Assembly: GCA_905178155.1 (NCBI GenBank)
Contig: CAJINV010000002.1
Coordinates: forward strand, 8,575,224 to 8,639,223
DNA: 64,000 nucleotides
Origin: Amoebophrya sp. A120
Taxonomy: Eukaryota > Sar > Dinophyceae > Syndiniales > Amoebophryaceae
Reading direction: 5' to 3'
Position numbers and translations under genes: made by a program. The stretch's first letter is position 1. The number at the start of each line of letters is the position of its first letter. The notes beneath the pieces are model-generated. The model was given only the letters and a program-made list of their open reading frames with translations. It searched no databases and was not told the DNA's origin. Shown piece after piece: positions 1 through 11,331 of the stretch.

Positions 1-63
1 AAATCGAAAAAAAAATCTAGCTACTTTAGGTAATTTATCATCTATCTCATGAACTAGCTAGCT

Positions 64-685
64 CAGGTAGGGCGGTTTCGTGGTCTCGGTGTCTTGTCGG
101 ATATTGCCCTAAGGTGTATTTCTGCTTCCCCAGGGTCGGGAGTGTGTCCACCGCATACAGATGCCCCTTCTGCCACCGTCTTTGCTGCAGTGGGTGAGGT
201 TTTCAGCTGTGTTTTCGCTTTTCATATCATAAAGCATGGCAGCGGGCATGACACGGAATCTTTGGGGAGCCGAGAAGACGGGGTCCCTCCGGTCGACCAA
301 AAGTGGTCTTTCGGGGGGGCCCTCGGGGGGGCCTTTCTATCTGAGGACGAAATCTGCAAAATCGGCGTGTGCCACCGGTGCAAAAATCCTGTGAGAGCCC
401 AAAAATGGGCACTCGGGTTGGCCCGGAGGTGGGGGGGTAAGGGCCCCCCCCCCCGGGCCTTATCAGCTGAGGACGAAAATGCAAAAACTCAAGCATACCA
501 TGGTGACTAAAGTTTTACCGCGACACAAAAAAATTAATATACGATATTGCAAAGCCGCAGGCGCAATTTTGTGCCCGAAATCCGAAACCATTTCGGACAC
601 GTGTTCCCGCCCGATATCACCATGTTGGTCCCGCCCGATATCACCATGCCTGCTCGCAGCCGGGGACCTCGAAACCGCTCCACCT
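64..685. mobile_element. Non-autonomous inverted-repeat DNA transposon (hAT-like size of duplication)
   Basis: The left end (64-89) reads CAGGTAGGGCGGTTTCG and the right end (660-685) is its imperfect reverse complement, about 21 of 26 positions matching. Both ends are flanked by TAGCTAGCT (55-63 and 686-694), which would be an 8-9 bp target duplication as made by hAT-type transposases; because this word is nearly self-complementary the exact border is uncertain. Inside, the segment around 335-365 is repeated imperfectly near 460-490 (shared core CTGAGGACGAAA), a hairpin of CCGAAAT and ATTTCGG lies near 570-600, and CCCGCCCGATATCACCATG occurs twice near 607-650. No transposase reading frame is present, so it would depend on an enzyme encoded elsewhere. 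The open frame on the plus strand at 94-510 has no recognisable protein content. Confidence 0.65.
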
Positions 686-695
686 TAGCTAGCTA

Positions 696-2141
696 CTGAA
701 TTATATAGTTATTTATGCATGGAAACTAGCTGGCTTTTTTTTTGGAAAAATTTGAAACTTCACATCTGAGGACCTCATAACTGGTGGATCTAACTTACAA
801 GAATGTTCTTACTTGTCTCAATCCTTGTTTCGGTTTCCAAAACGACGAGAACTTCACACCTACTTGTCGACTCAATGTTGAAATATTGAACTAGCTCGTA
901 GGCCGAATAGGTATTCAAATTCAATCATGATGATCACGAAAATCAATCATACATACACCTCCACCATGATCGATAGAAGTTACATAGGGACATGAACTCC
1001 TGTGTCATTTCAAGAATCAAACCATTGTCAGATGCCAGAATTTGAATTCCGACCAAATGGATCCATTTTGACTGACCAACACGACCGACTACTTCTACCA
1101 CTACTTCTGCCCGATATTGAATATTCCAGCACGAGAATTTAGTATTCCGCAAGAAGAGAGCCGATGGCTTGCACTGAACCGACAGATATCGATATCCTCA
1201 GTTTTCATCGAACTTGAACGCACGATCCTCGTTGCGATGATCCTTGCCATTTCAAGTTATTTCCCGTGAGATTCACGCAGGCACTACTTGTACTACTTCC
1301 ACTTCGCGAAATACCAATCAATGGATCTGAAGGCTCCGAGCCGAACATTAGAGGTGCACTCAAAATTGAGTGAGCGACAAGACTGGGCGAGACCACGACC
1401 ACAGGTGCGCGGCTTGTACGGACCTTTTGCTTTTGCTGGAGGTGGAGGAAGTGAGTATTTATGTCTTTCTTTCGTTTACGGTTTACGTTTTTGGTGACAA
1501 ATTTGTGTGAAGTGTGAGAGTGAGAGGGGCACACTCACATGAAGCCCACGTGACTGGGTATAGATACGATAAAAATAAAATGCAAGGAGCGGTTTAGATT
1601 CTAATTAGAAACAACTCGTCAGCGCTTCTTAATCAATTTCACGCTCGTCAACTTCAAGCGAATTCTTGTCCTCTCACCATAAGGCACGGAAAATGTTGCA
1701 GTCTTACCCATGATAGATATTCAAAATCATGCTCTAATTCTTTAAACTAACTACATCATACAACATTGATTCTACATCATACAAAACAGTGCTCGTCACG
1801 GAAAAACCCACCAGACCGAGCACTACATCGAAAACGGCAAAGGCAATAATTTGCTGTTCTTACAAGAAGCGGCTTCAACTTTACGATGGCTACGGCTCTT
1901 TCCAAAAAATTTTTGCTCATCTTAAGTGAGCAAAATCCTATCCTTAACAGCCTTAGGCACACAGCTGCAGCTCTCTCTTCCTGCACATTCTCCATTCATG
2001 CGAAGCACCATCTTCACAGTATGTAAGTACTATGCACGACCATCAGGGTGTCGGGCAACGACGGCACCGGATAAACCGAAAACCTCGCCAGTCGATAACC
2101 GCTTCTCTCATTCCTGTTGGACAGGAAGCGCCTGGGACTAC
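696..2141. other. Intergenic stretch, no gene seen
   Basis: Only short open frames on both strands, none with recognisable protein content or consistent codon use. Composition is AT-richer than the flanking coding DNA. It lies downstream of the minus-strand gene at 2142-3489 and may include its 3' untranslated region. Confidence 0.5.
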
Positions 2142-3489
2142 TTAACGCGCAAGCGCGTCTTTCACCCGCTCTATTCTCGAACTCAACTTTTGCTTCCTCT
2201 CCGCATTTCCACCTTCACTTGTTATCGTATTCAGTTTTTCCGACAGTTGGTCCAGCACGTGATCCACGAACATTTTCCTCGACACCAGCACGTGCTCCCC
2301 GAAGAAAAACACCACAATGGGGTCCCGGACTTCTTTGTGCGCGCGAGTCAGCGAAGTTTCCGTGAAGAAGACTTGCGTTTCCGTCGCTGAATTCCGCGAG
2401 TCGTCTTGTTCAGGGACCAGGATACCATACGAGACACCGGTCTCTCCTGGAGGGCGCACGGACAAAACATCCTTCACCACACGCAGTGCGTGACTTGCGC
2501 TTGTGATGTGCTGACTCCACAGAATCTCCGGCTGCTCGTTGTGGACTTGTTCCGCCGCACTCGCATTACGCAGGTAAAACTCAACAAATCCGGAGAGTTT
2601 TTTGCCCATCTCCTCCAGGAAAAGGCACTGGTGGTCGACTTTGACGCGTCTATAGTAAATGCGCGGCTCGCCGTCGAGGCCCTGCGACGCATGGTAAGAG
2701 TCCCCCCACAGTAGGTCTACTTCGTCTCCGTCTTTCTTTTGCTCCTCCGTCAGGCTTCTGATTCTCACTAATTTACCCGCTGCTGTCTTCATTTTTTATC
2801 ATTTCCTGTCCGATTTTTTCTACTCGCTTGGCGACATCGTCGACTTGTTCTTCGCGTGCCGCGTCCGAGTCCTCGTGGTTCCCTCCGCTCGTCGGAGATG
2901 CTGCCAGCAGAGAGGCCGCGGGAGGCCTGGACCGAATCGGAGTTCTTGTTCGTGATCGAGACCGCGAACCGCCTGCGGGTCGCTGTTCAGCACGCCCATG
3001 ACCACGACCTGCTAGAACGCCGGCTGCAGGCCGCGGTGGAGCCGCGCGCGCGCCGGGAAAGGCGATTGTCATGAGATCAACATGCTCCTCTTCGGACGGC
3101 GGACTCGCAGGCGTAGCTCCTGCTTCGTCTGGATGTGAATCAGAATCTTCAGACTCCGAAGACTCGGTCTGGCTGTTTAGGCTGATTGAAGAGAGGCTTT
3201 TGCTATGACCATGACCAGCGCTTCTTCCTCTAGCATGCGCGGTCTCGTCCTCCGTACGACCGGGAAGGCGATCACCTAAGAACCCCGGCGAGTCTGAGTC
3301 ATCTCTGAAAGACGACTCCGCGATGCTCAGCGAGCCGGTACGTCGTGCCCGCTTTTCCTTCGCCGGGCCACCGAGTCCTGGCCAAGTTCCGGCAGGTGAC
3401 CAAACCGAACATTTCAACGCCTGCGCCGACTCGATGAAACAACTTTTTGTCAATTGAGACACCACAAGAAGGAGCGTCGTCCTCGTCAT
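2142..3489 (-). CDS. Unrecognised protein, two overlapping frames, probably one gene
   Basis: The upstream frame (2773-3489, 238 residues) starts with a hydrophobic stretch MTRTTLLLVVSQL followed by a plausible cleavage site near IESAQA-LKC, so it could be a signal peptide. It then becomes Ser/Glu/Asp- and Arg/Pro-rich, probably disordered. The downstream frame (2142-2792, 216 residues) is better ordered, with balanced composition and no stops, and ends in a Lys/Arg-rich tail. The two overlap by about 20 bases in different phases around an AAAAAA run near 2790. A small unrecognised intron, a real overlap, or a base-call slip would each explain this. I recognise no domain in either half. Coding status of the downstream half is likely; the join is inferred. 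Confidence 0.45.
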
Positions 3490-4881
3490 TTTCGGTTTTG
3501 CAATACTGGAGATGTACTATGTTCAATATTACGGTGCAATTAGTATACTCTCGATGTTCGAGAACCACAATAAGAGAATCTTGCTTGATGGATTTTTTTG
3601 TTTATTTTCCTTTCCGTGTTATTATTCAAGTTCAACTTGAATTTCTTAATTATTACTTGCGCATAATCATGTCAGCAGAAAATGGAAGGGCTAGCAACGG
3701 GACGAGAGTAGAACATCAAGATATAAATGCTCAACAAGTCGGGACCTAACCGTAACCCATTCACATCAAGTTAAATATTGTCTTGACAAGACAACGATCA
3801 AAATCCTGAACAATAGATGCGGTCATTCAATATTTTGGAAGAAGTATACACACTTTTCGAGCTTGGGAGGAGTTCTTACCAAAAGCACCACGCAGAAAGG
3901 CTTTAGACGTCGTCACCAACAACTCATCCGTCGTCATTTGCGTTTCTGCTGCGAACGAAAATGCATTTCAAATTAGAATTACGAGGAGCGTCGGATTTGA
4001 GCTAACTGATCCCTTCACGTCTTATCTTTCCTGAACTCGCGAAGAACTTCGTCATTTGTGATTTTGACCTTGACCATGACCTCCAAAACCAAATTTCACA
4101 TGGATCCAATTCCACCAAAGTCCAACTTTTTTATTAGCTTCAGTCATGCTCATGTGGGAAATCATCAATGCTACAAATATACAATCCCCATCCGGTGAGC
4201 ATTACTGGGCGCGGGCGCGGCGGGCTCGCGGCGGGCATTGACGGTGCTTGCCAAGTGGTAGACATGTCAAATACGTCGTGTGGTTCTGCATTGGTCCAAA
4301 GATTCTCGTACTTTATCATTCAGGCATTTTTTCAAATTGTAAAACATAGCGTCACCTAACGCTGTAAATATCAGAGATGTTCGGTTCGAAGCTGCATGTC
4401 CTCGCAACACGACAATATTGATACAAAAAGTTCATTTTGCACGACAAAACGCTCGTCGGGGATGTGGCTAAAAACATTGTTCATTAGGTTCCAAAGTGGG
4501 GGGCTGTATGACGAACGTACTTGTGTGTGAGCTTTCTTCTTTTAACGCTCCAAAAATTCGTAGTCCGCTAGAACAAGAATGTTTGTTCCATTCCTACTCT
4601 AATGTGATGCAAAGTTAGACACAGGTGCAATTAGAATATCAAACGCTTTATCATCATCTTAAATGGGATTTATTTGATTATGGGCACAGTGACAGTTGTT
4701 TTCATCGAATCAATTTTGGTACTGAAGAGGATTTTTCGGATTAGTTACGGGTGCATAACCTTGTCCCCAGGTAGAGGTCGTCCTCGTGGTCATGGCGATG
4801 GGTCAACAAGAAAGAGTGGATTGTTCGCTTATATATTTGGTGATGCGCTCAAAACATATATTCGATGCTGACACGTACCTA
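3490..4881. other. Intergenic stretch, no gene seen
   Basis: AT-rich, with only short random-looking frames on both strands. It separates the B-box gene (stop at 4882) from the start of the gene at 2142-3489. I saw no inverted-repeat element here. Confidence 0.5.
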
Positions 4882-7865
4882 CTACTTCGGCATCGGCGGC
4901 ATTCCTTCCGTTCCTTTGAACGGGCTTCCCCGAGAGGCGGCGCTCAAGACTTTATTTGCCTTGATCTTCTGCGCGAATATCCAGGAAAAAACAACCATCC
5001 CCATCAAATTTGTCATGCAAAACATACATATAAAATCTGTGTTTGTCATGCAAAAAATGGATGTGGATGGGTTTTTTTCTCTGGATAGCGAACTTGCTCA
5101 CCGTAGAGGAAGTAGGGGCTCCACCCGCACCAGCCGGCGCCGCTCCGTTGGAGCTGCTGCTACTGACGGCGTCCTCTTTTTCCTGCTCCTCCGCGAGTTT
5201 CTTCGCTGACGCTGCCAAAACGTCGGCTGCTGTAGCGGATGAGGAGGAGTTGCTGCCGAGAAGCGGTTGATGGCTCTCCCCGCTGTTCCGCGTGGACATC
5301 TTGCCGCTGCGACTGGACTTCTTCATCATACCAACACGGAAGCGCTGCTGCGGAGAGGGTGACTTTTCAACAGTTTCAATCAAAACGGAAAGATGACCCT
5401 CGAGCTGCAAATCCGCCTTCTCAAGGTACTGCTCTTCGTCCACCGCGACGACGTTTTCCACCAACGACTCGATCAGTTTCTCGTGGTAGGGAGCGGACTT
5501 CAGGAACGTCTCGGCCGGCATGATTTTGTGGTCCGTGATGTAATCGGCAAACTTCCGCGCCCACTCGATCTGCCGCAGGTTCCTCTCCGCCAGGTGCTTG
5601 CGCGAACGCAGGGAATCCAGCTTCTTCGCGCCGAGAACTTTTATCTGATAGTTAGAGGAGGCACACAACGATTTTCATGCTTTTGCATTCAATTTCATCA
5701 AGCCAGATCACTTTAGGAGAATATGATATCTTACAAAATCTTGCTTGTCCTTCTCGTCGGCTGATCGGCCTGGAAAGAAGAAAAAAAAGGAATCTCAAAC
5801 AGGAACAAAAGTACCTGCAGCTCCAGTTCCCTCGCTCTTTTCGCCGCACTTTCGAGCAACTCCTCGATGTTTGACTCTACTTCAGCGGACCGCTCGTCGA
5901 TTTTACTCATCTGTAGTTTGAGGTTGTCCGTAGCATCGTCGACGTATTCCGGCATCTTCATCATCTCCTTACGAACCTGCTCGTATCGCTCGCGGATGTG
6001 CGTCAGCGTGTGGGTTGCAGCTCGACCTGAAAAAAAAACATGCAGCAATAGTGATTCTCGCCGAATATTTTCTTTGCAACAAAGTGCAAGACTTCTAAGC
6101 CACTACATTCATAACAACCGAAGAGATCCACGTCACGACGTCGCACTCACATCATTATCTGCACCTTTTGAGTGGCTTCCGCTGACCTTGCACGCAACGC
6201 AGAGGGCCTTCTTGCAGTCCAAGCACCACCACTCGGCTTTTCTTTCGTTATGGAGTGCGCAATGTGCGAACGTGGGCTTCATGTCGCTCAGAGGCCTGGT
6301 GTATGATGGTCAGCAAATGAGGTTTGCTCGACATTCAGAGACATGAGTTGCCAAATGAAAATGAGATTGCGAATATCAAAATAAACGTAAACCACGCATG
6401 AGCAAATAAATCATAAAATCAAATACACGACTGTCCTCTGCTCCTTCATCATAGGCAATTTGTCGAAGAGATCGTCCAAGCACGCCTTGCAAAATGCCCA
6501 GCCGTCCTCTTCGATGCAAAACTCGGCTGTTTTTCATTTTGAGAAATCTGTAAAGTATTGTACCCACATCAGCCCGCTAAACACGAAGAGACATCAAAAT
6601 CGTCGCAGAGAGAACGAAGGAAGATCATCTTCATCATGGAAGCTTCACTTTATATACACCGTACCTGGTCTTTTGTTGTCTCCTTTGCAGCTTCCGCACC
6701 ACGTTACCGGCTTGTCGATATCCTCCTCGTCTACGCCGCCGCCCGCCCCGTCGCCGCCAATCATGGTTTTTGGATTTAAGCCGAATTCCAAGTAGTATTC
6801 CGGCACGATTTGCGTGTGATCGCGGATCACGTAGGTCGCACGGAAATCCTGGGGCGAATTCTTCTGCAGTAAGACCATACTGTCGTACTCGTCCGGAATC
6901 TGGTTACACAGAAAATAGGACTCGTCGTAGGTAACGAAGGGTTTCCTGGATTTTTTTGTGTTTGCTTGCGGACATCATGATCATTTTCAAAGCCTTCCAT
7001 CCTTGTACTTACAATAAGAAAGCAGAAGCACCTTCAAAATCCAACCCCCGAGAATAAATTGAAGGCATTCATTCATCGCATTATCATACCTGACAAGTAG
7101 TTTACATCTTAGCAGCGCTCTGGGCAGGTATTCGGCTGCGTTTCGCTCCTCACGCGGTATTTTTGGCGCCGACACACCGGCAGTGCTGCTGCTGCTGCTG
7201 CTGCTTGGCAAACCTGGGATTTTTGCGGAAGAAGCAGTGCTGCTGGCGCCGACGACGGAGGAAACTGGCGTGCACTCGTCGTCCGCAATGTCCTCCTCTT
7301 CGATCTTTACTGGCGTGTTCATGGCATCCTGCTTCACCAGTTGCGCAATGTTACCAACGTGGATTTTCACCGTGTCGCGTGGCTTGAACCCCTTCGACGC
7401 GATGGTGTCTAATCTGGAGCGGAACTCACTGGCAAGAACGTATCCGTTCACAACTTTTATCCTTTTGTTGCCGTCCGACATCTGCTTGCGACCAAAGTCG
7501 CGGACCAAGCTCGGGGTGACCTGTTGTGAGTTTCTTTATGCTTCGCAGCTGAGCACTCGGCAAACAACTAGAGGACGTGATCCGTGAGCGGCGGGGCACC
7601 TGTTCAAGATGATCAACTTGCTGCTGCAAGCACGACCATCTTCGTCACATCAAGCAGGGCAATTATAGCACACTCATTTCTTCATCTTCGTGCAGCATCA
7701 AAGGAATACATCGCATTCAAACGCCCTCTCCAACTCTAACTGCGGATCACGGCAAGCGCAGCGGAGGGCGTACGCTATTGGCGCCACCGTGTCACCCGTT
7801 ACTTCCATCAGCGGCAAGCGGCTATTTGCGTCCGGCATGATCGCTTTGGCGAGCGAGGACGCCAT
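4882..7865 (-). CDS. B-box zinc finger / coiled-coil (TRIM-like) protein, multi-exon
   Basis: Likely start is the ATG at 7865 (MASSLAKAIMPDANS). Exons cover roughly 7700-7865, 7510-7640, 7090-7520, 6670-6960 (ends with CGSC), 6430-6540 (carries C-x10-C-x2-C ending in CLDDLFDKL), 6160-6300 (CALHNERKAEWWC then CKKALCVAC, a B-box metal-binding pattern), 5820-6030 and 5090-5650 (long charged heptad-like helix, then a Ser/Ala-rich linker), and 4882-4977. B-box plus coiled coil is the core of TRIM-type proteins, which act as ubiquitin ligases or scaffolds; I see no clear RING, so enzyme activity is not supported. The last intron is the 110-bp introner at 4978-5087; removing it with one GCGAA copy continues the frame as VSKF-AQKIKANK to a stop at 4882. 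Most other exon borders are approximate. Confidence 0.6.
4978..5087 (-). mobile_element. Introner element (110 bp) in the B-box gene
   Basis: Ends are inverted repeats: TATCCAGGAAAAAACAACC at 4978 on the plus strand, and TATCCAGAGAAAAAAACCC at the other end read on the minus strand. Both are flanked by the perfect 5-bp duplication GCGAA (4973-4977 and 5088-5092). The interior has two direct copies of TTTGTCATGCAAAA, near 5009 and 5045. Excising the element and one duplication restores the reading frame of the host gene for 32 codons to a proper stop. Neither end offers a GT-AG pair at the duplication, so splicing would be non-canonical. Confidence 0.85.
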
Positions 7866-8199
7866 GGTCGGCAGCGGCTTCTTAGGTTGATGATGTACAC
7901 GGTTTTCTCGTATTGATTCTACATGTACGTAGGGTGTGCAATACCTCCGACTCTCCCCGGTGCGTGATTGCAAATTATTTCGCTGACATAGAATCTGAAT
8001 CGTATCAATTTTGCATAGCGCAGATATACTTGGTTCGCAACCACATTTTAGAAAATCTTTCTCATCTTTACAACCTTCGCCCTCACTACACTTCGTCCTC
8101 CAGTCATTCCCTCATAATATCCTCTGTCAGGGGCTGACTTTGCTCCACACCAAGGACATTCACAAACAGTAAAAGAGCCAAACTCACGGCTGTCAGCTT
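7866..8199. other. Upstream region of the B-box gene, no gene seen
   Basis: No convincing coding frame. Probably holds the promoter or the 5' untranslated region of the minus-strand gene that starts at 7865. I could identify no specific motif. Confidence 0.4.
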
Positions 8200-9869
8200 C
8201 GGGAGGTTTCGCCTTCATTAAGACGAACAGTCGGGAACGGAACACAGACACAACTGCATTTTTCGGCCCCTGTCAACAAAAGCAAAACATGGAGCATGAC
8301 GAGCACAAGAAACGTCAAAGACCCGGAGCTGGGAGCGGGGTAACAGACATACCAGCGGCAGCCAGGCAGCCCCACTGGAAAAGGCTGCCAGCAAATCCAT
8401 CGAAGGAATCAGCTTCGCGCCTGGCAAATGACAGCCGCGCCACTGCCCAAATAATGCAAGCCCACTGGCTGCGCCGCGACGGCGGCGCCGGCCCTGCTTT
8501 CCCCGCCGGCCGGCGCGCGCCGCGGCGCCTGGGCATGGCAGAGACGACGGGCGCCAAGGCATGCTGTTGCAGAGATGCCGCCTCGATCCCCATCCTCCCG
8601 CAACGCCGCGGAAGCTGTTGCGGTAGGTGGTCTGCAAACCAATGCCCGCCGAGAAGTCCCCCGGCGGCGTCGTCGCCTCTGTCACTCTTCGATGTGCGCG
8701 GCGCGGTTCGCGGGCGCGAAGCCACTGGCCGGCGCGCAAAACAAACGCCCGCCGGATCTTGTAAAGCGGCCGCAGCTTCGGCAATCCTTTTGGCCGTGGT
8801 GGGATGGGCTGGCAACACGAGAAGAGGCACCAGAGAGAGCCCCCGCAGGTCACTCTTGCAGGGCTGGGCCGGGGGGCAACAATCGACCCGGGGCCGCGTC
8901 GGGCGCTGCGTGCTGGGCCAATAGCTTCGAGGGCCAAAACTCCGCGCCTCCGATGGATTGCCACCGGGCGAGCCGCCAAAGCCATTGCGGGAAACGGCGG
9001 GCATCAGCGAGCGCAGAAATGGTTGGCCGGCGGGCCACCGGGCCATCCACAAGGGCTTGGCGACAAGCCACACCCAGAGGGGTCTGGCACACAGGCAATT
9101 TCAGCCCCCGCCGAAGCGGCGATCGTTCGACAGTGCTGGTAGCGGCGACCAACCGAATCCGGCGCCAGAGCAGCACGGGCGCCACAACATCCGCCACAGC
9201 GCGGGCGCTACGCCACCCAGAAACTCCACGACACAAACGGCCTCCATCACCGCCGGCCCCCCCCGCGTCCCCGCGAGGCCGATGCCCATACTTCCTGCGC
9301 CTCCGCTGGCGAAGCTGCGAGGCAGACAGGGTCGGCGGGCTGCGATCACACGAGCAGGCACTGTCAGGGTGAGTCAAGGCGAAGCGCACTGCTGGGCGAA
9401 CGCGCGCACGCGTCGCAGTGCATGGCCGAAGGTGTTCAGCAGCGTGCCCCCGTTACCCGCGCCGACCTCGGGGGCCAGCGTCGTCCTGAACATGGAGACG
9501 ACGAGCGGCAACTCCGCCAGGGCCGCAAGCGGGGGCGGCTCGCTGGGGGCGGTTCCCGCAGTTCCCCCCGCAGGCTTGCGATGGCTCTCCCTGGTCCGGC
9601 GACTCTCTTCACCAGGATCAGGGGCCTTGGCCTTGGCGGGCATTGCGTCTCTCTTCAACATTCTGGGCCGTCGAGTATCCTCTTCCTGCCCCGAAAAGAT
9701 TCCGGCGATCCCGAGGCGCTGCACTTCGCCGCGACCAAGGCGCCGGCATTCCGCTCGTCGTGACGAACTCACCACAGCACTAGCGCCGCCGGAGGTAGCA
9801 CATCCTGTGCAAATGTGCCCAGGGGGTAGGATACACACAAAGAAATGTAGGAAAAAGGTGGAAAAAAGT

Positions 9870-9967
9870 AGGTGCTGAGGTTGGTGGCGAAGCTGGTGCC
9901 GAAGTTAGTGCCGAAGTTGGTGCCGAAGCTGGTGCCGAAGCTGGTGCCGAAGCTGGTGCTGAAGGTT
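9870..9967. repeat. 12-bp tandem repeat, about eight copies
   Basis: Imperfect copies of GCTGGTGCCGAA run through this stretch, with GTTGGTGCCGAA and GTTAGTGCCGAA variants. It lies just inside the left end of the 1.5-kb element. A related pair of words, AGAAGCTGGTAGG and CTACCAGCTTCTCC, forms an inverted repeat near 10452-10500. Confidence 0.8.
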
Positions 9968-10771
9968 CCGCAGCTCAGAAGCCCGAACCCCCGGGGCGGC
10001 GCTTCGTTGGGCCAGAGGTAGGCCGAGCCGGCTAGGCCCGCCGGAGCTGGGCCAGGGATAGACTTGCCCGGCCAGGGGCTGGGCCAGGCGTGGGACCCGA
10101 TGTACCGCTAGGTGCGGCGCCGGGCGGGGGTGGGGCAAGAGGCTGTGCGATAGGGTGGGCAGCCAGGAGTGAGGCTGGCGCTGGGCGCCCAGGGGCTCGG
10201 CCAACGGTTGGCCCACAGTGCAAGACAAAGCACCGGACGAAGGAAAATATCCACAAATGGAAAGCGGAGCCCAAATACGCACAAGCAGGAGTCTTTGCAG
10301 CCAACACGCAGGAAACTATTGCGTGTGGGCTGCAGAGGTTCGCCCTTGTGGGCAATTTCCCCGCACGCCATACCATCGCCTCTTGCAGTTTCTTTATCGC
10401 CCAAGGCGGATCGCTTCTCGAACAAGTTTGCATCTCGGTCGCCAACGCGGAGAGCTGGCAGAGAAGCTGGTAGGAAAGCTCTCTACCAGCTTCTCCACCA
10501 GCTTCTCCGACCGCAATCTGCTCGGTCCTTCACGCAAAGTAGCAAATTACTGCAATAAAAAATGTTTTTCTTGCGCGAACATCATCGCACTTCCAAACGC
10601 CTTCGCTCTTTCGACGAAGGTGCTTGAAGGTGCGGCGCTGAGGTGAAAAGGACCTGCAAGGCCTTGGGTGAGGAGCGTGCGCAGGATTTGGAAAAGCGCG
10701 ACGAATACGCAAGCTGCTGCGTACTCAAAAAGAGCCATGCTATGATGGCGCGCTTGCGTGCAACTGTAAAG

Positions 10772-10816
10772 CTTTGCAGCCAGCACGCCGCAATTCGTTG
10801 CGTGCTGGCTGCAAAG
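10772..10816. repeat. Perfect 17-bp hairpin inside the 1.5-kb element
   Basis: CTTTGCAGCCAGCACGC (10772-10788) is followed after an 11-base loop by its exact reverse complement (10800-10816). A diverged copy of the same hairpin lies at 10294-10336 (TTTGCAGCCAACACGC with GCGTGTGGGCTGCAGA). Two copies of one foldable sequence in an otherwise non-coding element suggest a structured DNA or RNA motif, not chance. Confidence 0.8.
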
Positions 10817-11331
10817 ACTTAAAAATCCGGCTCATTCGAGCCTTAAGTTGTTGCACCGACCCAAACAAACCAGCGCAGGAACAGGCAGGCACGTAGGCCA
10901 CAACGCAAGGCGCGATTGGTATTTCGGGCGGGCTTTTCGGGCTACGCCGAGAAATTTGCTCCAGTTTCCACTTTCAGCCACGGGCCCCAGAACTTTTGGG
11001 CTTGCTGCCGCTGGGAAAAGCGCGGCAGCAGCAGGTGGAAGCCTGCTCTTGACAACGGCCCCCACGTGGACTTCATGGCGAGACGACTAGCGGCGCAGCA
11101 CCTTCATCGCGCAACACAAAATTGAAAAGCCAAATAGCATGCGCACAGAACAGAGGAAGCGCAGAAGCCATAGCGCAATAAATGCAGGCCTATGGACTGC
11201 GCAACTGGGCCCAAAGCTCTGCAATTTTTTTGCAACAAATATGCCAAAAGTGCAAAAAAAGCTGTATTTTTATCAGCCCAAAAGCTTTGGGCTTACCCTA
11301 CCCCCTGGGCACATTTGCATTTGATATAGCA

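Larger units (their letters stand above)
9801..11326. mobile_element. 1.5-kb introner-like element with matching termini
   Basis: The 23-bp word at 9808-9830 (core GTGCCCAGGGGGTAGG) recurs as an exact reverse complement at 11297-11319. Outside it the left end reads CATCCTGTGCAAATG and the right end, read inward, TATCAAATGCAAATG. A perfect 5-bp duplication TAGCA flanks the whole (9796-9800 and 11327-11331). Left and right termini resemble the ends of the short introners at 24159/44397 and 24424/59628 respectively. The interior carries a 12-bp tandem repeat and two hairpins but no recognisable protein. Whether it interrupts a gene is unclear. Confidence 0.75.

Noticed and set aside
8289-9878. 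Several long plus- and minus-strand open frames
   Set aside because: They overlap each other in many phases inside GC-rich DNA where stop codons are rare; translations are Arg/Ala/Pro-rich with no domain.
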